DNA of 14,834 nt from NCBI GenBank assembly GCA_002340515.1, contig DDMF01000147.1:10088-24921 (forward strand), given 5' to 3'. How positions within the stretch are numbered: position 1 is the stretch's first letter; each line of letters starts with the position of its first letter. This DNA is from Rhodobacteraceae bacterium UBA2553 (GTDB lineage: Bacteria; Pseudomonadota; Alphaproteobacteria; Rhodobacterales; Rhodobacteraceae). Below the pieces are notes generated by a model. The model saw nothing but the letters and a program-made list of their open reading frames with translations. It ran no database searches and had not been told where the DNA came from. Below, one piece after another: positions 6,566 to 13,542 of this stretch. Position numbers and translations under genes: made by a program.

Positions 6566-7393
6566 ATGTCGAACGCGCAACTTGAGACCGCCATTGAAGC
6601 CGCCTGGGAGGCGCGCGACACCATCACGCCAGCCACTGTCGGTGAGACCCGCGAAGCGATTGAAGACACGCTGAACGCGCTGGACAGCGGTGAATTGCGC
6701 GTCGCTGAACCTCGGGAAAACGGCGATTGGCACGTGAACCAATGGGCCAAGAAAGCGGTGCTTTTGTCGTTCCGCCTGAATGATATGGAACCCATCAGCG
6801 GCGGTAATGGCGGATCAACATGGTGGGACAAGGTTCCATCAAAGTTTGATGGTTGGGGCGAAAACAAATGGCGTGACGCAGGATTTCGCGCTGTCCCCGG
6901 ATCAATTGTACGCCGCTCGGCCTTTATCGCACCCGGTGTGGTGTTGATGCCATCTTTTGTAAATATTGGTGCGTATGTCGGCGAAGGCTCAATGGTTGAC
7001 GGTTGGGCCACCGTTGGGTCCTGCGCGCAGATCGGCAAAAACGTGCACCTGTCGGGTGGCGTTGGGATCGGCGGCGTATTGGAACCGATGCAAGCGGGCC
7101 CGACCATCATCGAAGACAACTGCTTTATCGGGGCGCGGTCTGAGGTGGTTGAGGGCTGTATCGTGCGCGAAGGATCTGTGCTGGGCATGGGTGTGTTCAT
7201 CGGCCAGTCGACCAAGATCGTCGATCGTGAAACCGGCGACGTGATGTATGGCGAGGTGCCTTCCGGTTCTGTTGTCGTGGCCGGGTCGATGCCGTCGAAA
7301 AACGGGGTGAACCTGTATTGCGCGGTGATTGTGAAACGCGTTGATGCAAAGACCCGATCCAAAACCTCGATCAACGAGTTGCTGCGCGACTGA
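6566..7393 (+). CDS. dapD: 2,3,4,5-tetrahydropyridine-2,6-dicarboxylate N-succinyltransferase
   Basis: DapD transfers succinyl from succinyl-CoA to tetrahydrodipicolinate in the succinylase route to meso-diaminopimelate and lysine, in the cytosol as a trimer. The 275-residue length is standard. The N-terminal 110 residues are helical, followed by a left-handed beta-helix of hexapeptide repeats. The conserved core S-M-V-D-G-W-A-T-V-G-S-C-A-Q-I-G-K-N-V runs from 142, then S-G-G-V-G-I-G-G-V-L-E-P. Asp145 and Glu193 match the residues usually named as catalytic (Asp141 and Glu189 in other DapDs, a constant offset of 4). ATG 6566 follows ACGGAG by 6 bp; the open frame extends to 6497 without support. 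dapE, a later step in the same pathway, is also in the window but 6.5 kb away and in a separate transcription unit. Confidence 0.96.
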   Translation: MSNAQLETAIEAAWEARDTITPATVGETREAIEDTLNALDSGELRVAEPRENGDWHVNQWAKKAVLLSFRLNDMEPISGGNGGSTWWDKVPSKFDGWGENKWRDAGFRAVPGSIVRRSAFIAPGVVLMPSFVNIGAYVGEGSMVDGWATVGSCAQIGKNVHLSGGVGIGGVLEPMQAGPTIIEDNCFIGARSEVVEGCIVREGSVLGMGVFIGQSTKIVDRETGDVMYGEVPSGSVVVAGSMPSKNGVNLYCAVIVKRVDAKTRSKTSINELLRD

Positions 7394-7426
7394 TTTTGCC
7401 GCCTAAACGGTTGATTTTATTACCCA

Positions 7427-7696
7427 ATGCTTTTTGCAACACTTGCTGAAAACACAGAACGCGCCGGGCCACATGGTCGGCGCGCTCTGGCGATTCTTGA
7501 TCTCGGCTGTTTGGCCGGGTTTTCTGTGCTGACCTTTGATCCGCTTTTGCTGCTGACCCATCTCTTTCAGACCGGCACCCTGTGGCGGATTGCGATATTC
7601 ATTGGTTATCTTGCGCCGATTTTTGGGTTGGTCGCCTTGGCCTTGCGGGCGTTTTTAAAGCAGGATGAGGGGGGCGGCGGGCCGACGGGTCATTAA
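7427..7696 (+). CDS. Possible small membrane protein with two hydrophobic segments
   Basis: An 89-residue frame 33 bp behind dapD. Two hydrophobic stretches, about residues 20-47 and 53-77, could cross the membrane, joined by a short loop with T-G-T-L-W-R; the tail is polar and Gly-rich. I do not recognise a family. There is no clear ribosome site before ATG 7427, which lowers confidence; the gene might be translated through coupling or from another start. It ends 9 bp before the convergent receptor-channel gene, so the space is otherwise fully used, which mildly supports it. Codon use resembles its neighbours. Confidence 0.5.
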   Translation: MLFATLAENTERAGPHGRRALAILDLGCLAGFSVLTFDPLLLLTHLFQTGTLWRIAIFIGYLAPIFGLVALALRAFLKQDEGGGGPTGH

Positions 7697-7705
7697 GGCG
7701 GGCCA

Positions 7706-8809
7706 TTAACGTGACACCCCAAAATGCTTGCGCCGCAGCTGGTCATATTGGCCGCTTTCGCGCAGAGACAAAAGTGCGCGGTTGATGTCTTCTGTCAGCG
7801 GGCTTTCAGACGGAAGCGCCACACCGTAGTTTTCCGGTTTGAACACCCGCGGCAACAGGCGGCCATATGCGGCCCCTTGGTTGTTGATATACCAGGCCAA
7901 AATTGGACCATCAAACACCACGGCGTCCAATTCCGATGCTTCAAACGCCCCTAAAAGATCGCTGAGGTTGTCATAGCCCAAATGCGCCATGTCGCGACGG
8001 TCCAGAAAGGTGGACGCCGTTGATCCGGTGGTGGTGCCGATGCGCCGCCCATCCAGATCCGCAAGGCTGTCAATATTGCCGGTGATCGCGGCCACAGTGA
8101 TGGCGGCGGTGATTTTTGCCACAAAAACCGACACGATAAACAGGGATGAGATCACCAACAGCACCGCAAAGACCCGCCCACCGCGCGACTGGGGCACGCG
8201 TTCTTCAAAGCCGCCATTCACCACCAGATTAAGCGCCCACCAGAACGACGGAAACATCGCATCCCCAAAGGGGCGATCGAAATAGGCCTGCCGCTTACGT
8301 TCAAACAGCCACATCATCATGCCGCCGCCAAACAACAGCGCTGCGGCCGCCAGCACCGCCAGCGCGATATCCCAGCTAAACAGCGCCGAGAAAACACTGG
8401 TGCTGTCCGCACCTGCCGGGGGCACCATGATTTGCAGGCCTGCTTCAAAGATCGGGTGCGAAAAATCAAACATTTGTTCGCGCGCAGCGGTGATCGAGAT
8501 ATTGGCCACCGCGCCCTGCACCTCGCCGGTCTCAATTGCGGTAAACATGTCACCAAAGCGTTTGTGCATTACAAATTCCACCGGGCGGCCCATTTCTTTG
8601 CCAATGGCGCGCATCAATTCGATGGAAAACCCGTCTATGTCACGCCCATTGGCGAAGGCAAACGGCGCGCGCTCCACTGTGGCAAAGGTCAGGGGGGGCG
8701 TGTCTTTGTTCTGCGCCACGGCACCAAACGGCACCAGTCCAACCAGAAAGACGACACAGGCGAAGGCCCGTGAAAAATCGCGAAAGCGGCACATGTGCGT
8801 GAGTCCCAT
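7706..8809 (-). CDS. Prokaryotic ionotropic glutamate receptor-like channel (periplasmic binding domain split by a pore domain)
   Basis: A 367-residue protein with a signal peptide (cut near A-V-A-Q, residues 30-33) and a type 3 solute-binding fold interrupted by membrane segments, the plan of GluR0-type receptors. Lobe 1 spans 35-130 and lobe 2 245-365. Between them are a membrane helix (147-169), a pore loop (186-205, with F-W-W-A-L-N-L) and a second helix (212-240) carrying A-K-I-T-A-A-I-T-V, which resembles the A-N-L-A-A-F-L-T-V gate motif of animal receptors. Arg110 in T-A-A-R-E-Q-M-F-D-F-S and Asp300 in V-V-F-D-G-P match the residues that bind the carboxylate and amino groups of amino acids in this fold. 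The selectivity filter is not the potassium TVGYGD: the aligned residues read V-V-N-G-G-F-E. Starts at 8809 and 8794 are both possible; neither has a strong ribosome site. No permease or ATPase lies nearby, which argues against an ordinary ABC binding protein. Confidence 0.8.
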   Translation of the reverse strand: MGLTHMCRFRDFSRAFACVVFLVGLVPFGAVAQNKDTPPLTFATVERAPFAFANGRDIDGFSIELMRAIGKEMGRPVEFVMHKRFGDMFTAIETGEVQGAVANISITAAREQMFDFSHPIFEAGLQIMVPPAGADSTSVFSALFSWDIALAVLAAAALLFGGGMMMWLFERKRQAYFDRPFGDAMFPSFWWALNLVVNGGFEERVPQSRGGRVFAVLLVISSLFIVSVFVAKITAAITVAAITGNIDSLADLDGRRIGTTTGSTASTFLDRRDMAHLGYDNLSDLLGAFEASELDAVVFDGPILAWYINNQGAAYGRLLPRVFKPENYGVALPSESPLTEDINRALLSLRESGQYDQLRRKHFGVSR

Positions 8810-8955
8810 CCAGTATCCCGCGCATGTCTTACACAGTTCACTTGCAAAGGACCAGTCGCCGGAAAGGGCAGGTCATCCCCGGCGCGTTAATTACAGCGCA
8901 CTGGACCTTGCGGCCAAAATTCGGCATGTGAGGGCAAGCAAAGAGGATCCCCGTG

Positions 8956-9333
8956 ATGAACGACACGCCGCAAAAACCCAAAAAGCCGAAAAAGAAGCAC
9001 TACGTCTATACTTTGTTGGTTGAGGTTGGCCGTAAAGACGGCGACGGGCTGCCCAAAAAGGCCACCGGCGGGGCGCTGATGTGTTACGCCTCTGGTGTGG
9101 ATGAGGCGGAAGCCGTGCGTGAAACCGTGGCAATTTTGAAACAGGCGGACTTGGCACCGTTGGATGTGTCGGGCTATGGCTCGCTGGATGAACGTCTGGC
9201 CGAGGGCCATGATATTCCCGATGAAGAACGCGAATTGATGGCGCGCGCGCTGGCCGAAAACTCGGTTGTGATTGCGCAGATGACACCGTTTTACGATGGG
9301 CGGCGATTGGATGATGCGGCCGGAGAGGCGTGA
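8956..9333 (+). CDS. Conserved-looking protein of unknown function, Lys-rich N-terminus
   Basis: A 125-residue protein I do not recognise. Residues 7-14 are a Lys/Pro run (K-P-K-K-P-K-K-K), followed by a beta-strand with H-Y-V-Y-T-L-L-V-E-V, a helix with D-E-A-E-A-V-R-E-T-V-A-I-L, and a second strand and helix region, suggesting a small alpha/beta fold. There is no signal peptide or membrane segment. ATG 8956 is one codon inside a GTG (8953) start; GAGG lies 6-9 bp upstream of the pair, so either may be used. Its stop codon shares one base with the start of the HAD phosphatase gene (TGATG), a typical sign of translational coupling, so the two products probably act in the same process. Confidence 0.75.
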   Translation: MNDTPQKPKKPKKKHYVYTLLVEVGRKDGDGLPKKATGGALMCYASGVDEAEAVRETVAILKQADLAPLDVSGYGSLDERLAEGHDIPDEERELMARALAENSVVIAQMTPFYDGRRLDDAAGEA

Positions 9334-9965
9334 TGGGGTCCGTTTATTGGGATCTTGACGGCACGCTGACCGACCCGAAAAAGGGCATCACCGAAAGCAT
9401 CCAATTTGCGCTTGGCAAGCTTGGTTTACCGGTGCCGCCCGCCGATGATCTGACCTGGTGCATTGGCCCGGCACTTTTGTGGAGTTTTGAGCGATTGGGG
9501 GCGCCTGACCCCGAAGCGGCGCTCGCGCATTACCGCGCGGTTTACACCACCAAGGGGCTTTATGAGTGTACCCTTTACGACGGTATTCTTGAGGCTTTGG
9601 GCGCAATTGGTGCGGATCACCCGATGCATCTGGCCACGGCAAAACCCCACGCATATGCCAAGAAAATCACCGCGCATTATGGCATTGCCCCGCATCTGAC
9701 CCATGAATTTGGACCAGAGCTGGATGGCACCCGCAATGACAAAGGCGAATTGCTGGCCCATGCGCTTGGCATCACCGGCGACGATCCGGCGAAATCCGTG
9801 ATGATTGGCGATCGCCATTACGATATGAAAGCCGCACGGGATGTGGGGATGAGGTTCATCGCAGTGGGCTGGGGATATGGCGGCGCGGACGAACTGTCCT
9901 CGGCTGATGCCCATGTGAAAACGCCCACCGAGTTGGCGGGCGCTGTCGCGTCTTTGATCGGTTAG
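9333..9965 (+). CDS. HAD-superfamily hydrolase, phosphoglycolate phosphatase-like
   Basis: A 210-residue HAD phosphatase with a helical cap (C1 type). Motif I is Asp7-Leu-Asp9-Gly-Thr (nucleophile Asp7, acid/base Asp9). Motif II includes Thr102 in L-A-T-A-K-P, a lysine for motif III lies further on, probably Lys137, and motif IV is G-D-R-H-Y-D (159-164). It resembles the Gph/YjjG-like group acting on phosphoglycolate, nucleoside monophosphates or similar small phosphate esters; the substrate is undetermined. ATG 9333 overlaps the preceding stop codon by one base; a GTG at 9330 in the same frame is less likely. It ends 12 bp before the convergent lipoprotein gene. Confidence 0.87.
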   Translation: MGSVYWDLDGTLTDPKKGITESIQFALGKLGLPVPPADDLTWCIGPALLWSFERLGAPDPEAALAHYRAVYTTKGLYECTLYDGILEALGAIGADHPMHLATAKPHAYAKKITAHYGIAPHLTHEFGPELDGTRNDKGELLAHALGITGDDPAKSVMIGDRHYDMKAARDVGMRFIAVGWGYGGADELSSADAHVKTPTELAGAVASLIG

Positions 9966-9977
9966 GTCCAAACCGCC

Positions 9978-10571
9978 TTATTTCGATTTCAGCGTGACAT
10001 CAAAGCTGTTCGGCAGGGTTGCATCCTGCGTCATGATCGCGGTCAGCGGGATATGCATGGTCGCGGATTTCCTATCGTCTGACAGGGTGCCGTTGGTGTC
10101 CACAATCTCTTTGCCGACGACGGTGATGGTCATACCGTGCCCTTCAAAGGCTTGCATCATAGAGCCCATCATCGCGGGATCCATACCGGATTCTGCAGCC
10201 CCTTCACCAAGGCTTGCAAGATCAAAGGCCACTTTCACCAAACCACCATCCAGGCGTTCAAGTGTGAAGCCTTCGGCCAGATCCATCGGGCTTTCTTGAC
10301 CCTCTTGCGCCTGCTTCAGATCCGCCACGATATTGTCGAGCGTGTCGGTTTCTTCGATGGTGCAGATATAGCCGCCATCCGCCAGTGTTTCGCCCACACC
10401 TTCTTCGCAGGGGTCTTCGCCAGACGAGGCAATCATGCCGTACATTTCCGGCCCCATCGACATCACCGCGCGCATGGTGGCGGTGTCATCGTCGTTGACG
10501 GTGAAGGTCATATCCGCGTCAAAACACCCGGCGAGGGGCAACAGCAGCAGGGCAAACAATAGCTTTTTCAT
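9978..10571 (-). CDS. Putative lipoprotein, LppM-like
   Basis: A 197-residue protein with a lipoprotein signal: MKK, a Leu-rich core and lipobox L-A-G-C with Cys16. The residue after Cys is Phe rather than Asp, so by the Lol rule it would go to the outer membrane. The mature part opens with an acidic beta-pattern (D-A-D-M-T-F-T-V-N-D-D-D-T-A), the sort of start seen in LppM-type lipoprotein domains, and contains a Cys pair (in D-P-C-E-E and Y-I-C-T-I) that could form a disulfide, plus a Met-rich segment around residues 130-140. The LppM resemblance is from memory and tentative. ATG 10571 follows AGGAG by 5 bp; the frame is open to 10589 without a site. It is downstream of the two Hint genes on the same strand, 98 bp away. 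Confidence 0.72.
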   Translation of the reverse strand: MKKLLFALLLLPLAGCFDADMTFTVNDDDTATMRAVMSMGPEMYGMIASSGEDPCEEGVGETLADGGYICTIEETDTLDNIVADLKQAQEGQESPMDLAEGFTLERLDGGLVKVAFDLASLGEGAAESGMDPAMMGSMMQAFEGHGMTITVVGKEIVDTNGTLSDDRKSATMHIPLTAIMTQDATLPNSFDVTLKSK

Positions 10572-10669
10572 GGGAACTCCTATGTCCATCCCGGACCAAT
10601 TCTGGCCCGACTATGGGATAACGCGTTTGGGGGAAGGCTACGCCTGTTGTCGCAAAGGGTCCAGTGCGA

Positions 10670-11851
10670 TCAGGCGTGCAGCGCTGTGACAAGGTTGCGC
10701 GCCTCAAAGCGTGACAGGCTGGGCGTGGCCATCAGCTTGTGGATCGGCACGTTAAGCGGCGGCATGTCAGACAGAACCGTGGTGCGCAGCATGTCGGGCA
10801 CCATCGGGCCGACAAACAGGCTTTCACACCAAACGCCCCCAACCGACAGGCATTCGTGACTGTCCAAAAGCACCGCATAATAGCGCACCAAGGGACGCGG
10901 GCTGGCCCAAAGGGCGGCATGGCCGTGGCGCAGGTGGCGGGCGTGGATCATCACCGCGTCTTCACCGTACAGATATTCGGCCTCGCCACCTGACAACAGC
11001 AGGCGTTGATGCGGGGCGATCAGCACATCATGGGACAGGTCCAAAAAGGGCGCACGCAATTGCAACGGGCGCATCAGACCCAGCGCAGGCACCTGCCGCG
11101 CGGCCAGATGGCGCACGGGTTTCGCCTCGCCGGAGTTGGTCAGAACCAGATCACCGGGGCGCAGGTCTTCGATCGGGCGCGGCCCCATTGGGGTGTCTAT
11201 TTTGCTGCCTTCGGCAAGGCCGGGGGCCAGAGCAACCGGCGCAATCCCATGCGCCACACCAAGCGACAGAATGGCGGCGTTGTCCGGCGTTTGCTCATGG
11301 TCTGTCACCACGTTTTTCACAAGCCGCTCGCCGTCAATATGCGGCAAGGGCAGCGGGTTGTGGAACCGGATTTGGTGAAGGGTTTCGGCGTCCAAATGCT
11401 CCACACTCAGCACACCGGCTCGCGCAGGGGCATCCCAGCTATAGGTGATGCGCAGGTCACATTCCCCAATCACCGGGGCAATGGCGACCGAGGTTCGGCG
11501 CAGCTCATCGCCTTGCACCATATCCACCACCAACCGCCCATCCGCGCGATAGGTGATGATCGCCCCGCGCAACCAACGGTCTTTGGCGCCGTAGCGCAGA
11601 ATGGACACATCGCGACCGGGCCAAGGTTCAACGCGGGCCTCGATCACCAAAGACCCGGTGGTGATGAGACCATCAGGTCCGGGATCAGATGTCGCCGTGT
11701 TTGCCAGGGCAGCGATGGTGTTTTTCGGCGTGATCTGTGGCCGATCAAGACCCATACGGTGATAAAAAGCCCGCCCGCCCCCAGCGATGCCCAGCCAGGT
11801 CACAGGACCCGCGGATATGGCTTTGGACGGACAGGTCAAGTTGCACCCCAT
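10670..11851 (-). CDS. Hint-domain protein lacking the N-terminal nucleophilic Cys
   Basis: Up to 393 residues. The N-terminal part, about 60-185, looks like a beta-rich, LamG/concanavalin-like domain (G-S-L-V-I-E-A-R-V-E-P-W, then alternating strands). The Hint (Hedgehog/intein) domain, of the Hint_2 type common in Rhodobacteraceae, runs about 211-350, with I-E-D-L-R-P-G-D-L-V (227-236), A-P-H-Q-R-L-L (279-285) and S-H-E-C (331-334). Gly211 stands where its neighbour at 11956-13542 has the catalytic Cys338, so intein-like cleavage is not expected. The C-terminus carries L-x2-F-E-A-x2-L-V (379-388), shared with that neighbour. No signal peptide is seen. The start is uncertain: ATG 11851 lies within an inverted repeat and has no ribosome site; GTG 11803 (V-T-W-L) and ATG 11755 are alternatives. 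Confidence 0.8.
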   Translation of the reverse strand: MGCNLTCPSKAISAGPVTWLGIAGGGRAFYHRMGLDRPQITPKNTIAALANTATSDPGPDGLITTGSLVIEARVEPWPGRDVSILRYGAKDRWLRGAIITYRADGRLVVDMVQGDELRRTSVAIAPVIGECDLRITYSWDAPARAGVLSVEHLDAETLHQIRFHNPLPLPHIDGERLVKNVVTDHEQTPDNAAILSLGVAHGIAPVALAPGLAEGSKIDTPMGPRPIEDLRPGDLVLTNSGEAKPVRHLAARQVPALGLMRPLQLRAPFLDLSHDVLIAPHQRLLLSGGEAEYLYGEDAVMIHARHLRHGHAALWASPRPLVRYYAVLLDSHECLSVGGVWCESLFVGPMVPDMLRTTVLSDMPPLNVPIHKLMATPSLSRFEARNLVTALHA

Positions 11852-11859
11852 AGTGCAAC
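11840..11859. promoter_or_regulatory. Perfect inverted repeat at the presumed start of the Cys-less Hint gene
   Basis: GTTGCAC (11840-11846), 6 bases, GTGCAAC (11853-11859) is a perfect 7-bp inverted repeat centred on the ATG at 11851. If translation starts downstream at 11803 or 11755, the repeat is in the leader or promoter; if it starts at 11851, a hairpin would hide the start codon. Either way a regulatory role is plausible but unproven. Confidence 0.4.
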
Positions 11860-11955
11860 GGACCCCAAACGCACGTTGGATCGCGTTCGGAGAATTTCTG
11901 TGGCGCAGGGACTTGCCAAATGAGGGGTTGAGGACAAGTGCACGCTCCTCGCGCC

Positions 11956-13542
11956 CTAGGCCGCTTGGCCTTGGGCCACCAACAACTGCGCTTCATAACT
12001 GCGCAACGTACGGCGGGCGGCGGGGGAATACCCTTCGCCGGTGTCCGGGTTCAATTCGGGGAACAGCGCGCAGATCTCGTCGACCACATCGCGTTCCATC
12101 ATGCTTGTGACCTGCGGGCCGGGCAAAAAGCTTTCGGTGGCCAGACCTTCGGAATAGACCACTTGATGTTCGTCAAACAGGATGTGGACATATTCCACGT
12201 CCCCGCCTTCGACACGTCGCACAGTGCTGTCATTGACCAGATCTTTGGCCGCGACCAGCACCTCAGCCTCGCCAAACAAAAGGTCCGCCAACACGTCGCG
12301 GATCAGGATCCGGTGTTGCGGTGACAACAGCAGTGCGCCGTGGGTGCCAAAGGTATTGGCGACAATTTGGATCGGGGCAAACTTGCCTTCGGCGGCAACC
12401 TTGCGGCGGCCAATCCAACGCAGCGGTTGTGCGCCATTGTCATGGGTCTGAACCATGTCACCCGCGGTCAGGCTTTCAACCGGAACCCGCCGACCATCGG
12501 CGAGTTCAATCAGGGTGCCGGACACGAAACAGGGCACGGCCCCCACGGTGACCATGCCGGTGTCAGTGGTGCCTGAAACACTGTCTTCGATCGCATAGGT
12601 GAACGAGAAATCTTCGTCGCTGCCATCGCCAACAACGGTCAACGTGCCGTCGGCATTCAACGTCACGGTCTGACCAGTTGGCAGTGTGACCGTATCGCCC
12701 ACATTCACGGCAATCCCATTGATGTGGGTAATCGTCACGACCGCGCCGGAGGGGGTTTGGTCATTGTCCAGAACATGCGCGATACGGGTGTCGTTGCCGA
12801 GCAGCTTAATCTCGTCATCAAAGGCCAGAACTTCGCCCTGAACACTGCCTGCCGCGATCAGAATACTACTGTCATAGCTGCTGTCCGACACGTCGGCGAC
12901 GCCAATTTTAAGCGAGTTCACCTGGCCAGGGATCACCGGGATTTTCACCGAAAGCGTCACGGTGAACCCGTCCATTTCAGTGTTATACTGATCGCCCGTG
13001 TTGTCGTTATAAAGGTTTTGGTTGTCTGTGCCGTTCACATTGCCAACACTGGACGTCCCGATGGACAGGTCCACCGGATTCCCATCGACCCAGATCCCCA
13101 CCGCATCATTATAGATCGAGTTGATGTATTCCGGGTATTCGTCCGAGGCGAACACGAATTGGATCGAGATATATTCGACCCCAGCATCCGGCGTGAAGTC
13201 AATCTCCAAAAACGAGGCATCATAGGTGCGCGTCCCAACGAGATCATCAAAATCATCGTCGCGGTCGATCCCGTTGCGCATATTGGACGATTTGCCATTG
13301 GACTGGTTCGACTGCCCACTGGAATTGGTGAAATCCGTCGCCCTGCCCGTTGACAGGATCACCCCTGTGTCCGAAGGCGTCACACCCGGCGACGTGTTAT
13401 CACCCCCGGAAAACGTCCCCGAGCTGCGATTGTCACCAGAATAGGACGCCCCGTTTACGGTCACACCGTCCCCAAGGATCGTTTGCGCCATATTGATGGC
13501 GCTTGCGTTTGTGTTGATCGAAAGCTCTGATGCTGCGACCAT
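11956..13542 (-). CDS. Choice-of-anchor L domain protein with C-terminal Hint domain
   Basis: 528 residues in three parts. Residues 15-235 match the choice-of-anchor L domain: G-V-I-L-S-T-G (60-66), F-V-F-A-S-D-E-Y-P-E-Y (129-139), W-V-D-G (151-154), and the closing L-K-I-G-V-A-D-V-S-D (211-220); runs of Asp and Asn at 92-100 and 170-190 could bind calcium. Residues 240-335 look like an Ig- or cadherin-like linker (V-L-D-N-D-Q-T-P-S-G type). A Hint domain begins at Cys338 (P-C-F-V-S-G-T) with V-E-S-L-T-A-G-D-M-V, S-P-Q-H-R-I-L (His410) and D-E-H-Q (His459), and runs to about 475; no terminal Asn is seen, as in Hedgehog-type rather than splicing inteins. The tail (511-522) carries L-x2-Y-E-A-x2-L-V. 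ATG 13542 follows GGAGG by 5 bp. There is no Sec signal, so export would need a type I or other C-terminal signal route. Cell-surface or extracellular matrix protein is the likely role. Confidence 0.87.
   Translation of the reverse strand: MVAASELSINTNASAINMAQTILGDGVTVNGASYSGDNRSSGTFSGGDNTSPGVTPSDTGVILSTGRATDFTNSSGQSNQSNGKSSNMRNGIDRDDDFDDLVGTRTYDASFLEIDFTPDAGVEYISIQFVFASDEYPEYINSIYNDAVGIWVDGNPVDLSIGTSSVGNVNGTDNQNLYNDNTGDQYNTEMDGFTVTLSVKIPVIPGQVNSLKIGVADVSDSSYDSSILIAAGSVQGEVLAFDDEIKLLGNDTRIAHVLDNDQTPSGAVVTITHINGIAVNVGDTVTLPTGQTVTLNADGTLTVVGDGSDEDFSFTYAIEDSVSGTTDTGMVTVGAVPCFVSGTLIELADGRRVPVESLTAGDMVQTHDNGAQPLRWIGRRKVAAEGKFAPIQIVANTFGTHGALLLSPQHRILIRDVLADLLFGEAEVLVAAKDLVNDSTVRRVEGGDVEYVHILFDEHQVVYSEGLATESFLPGPQVTSMMERDVVDEICALFPELNPDTGEGYSPAARRTLRSYEAQLLVAQGQAA

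Noticed and set aside
6265..7374. Minus-strand open frame of 369 codons opposite the dehydratase end and dapD
   Set aside because: It spans two well-supported plus-strand genes and their intergenic promoter, and its Ser/Thr/Pro-rich product resembles no family.
11006..11923. Plus-strand open frame of 305 codons opposite the Cys-less Hint gene
   Set aside because: Low-complexity Arg/Gly/His/Gln-rich translation antisense to a domain-bearing gene; no supported start.
9978..13542. One operon of the two Hint genes and the lipoprotein gene
   Set aside because: Gaps of 98 and 104 bp, and an inverted repeat before the second gene, leave cotranscription unproven, so I treat them as neighbours only.
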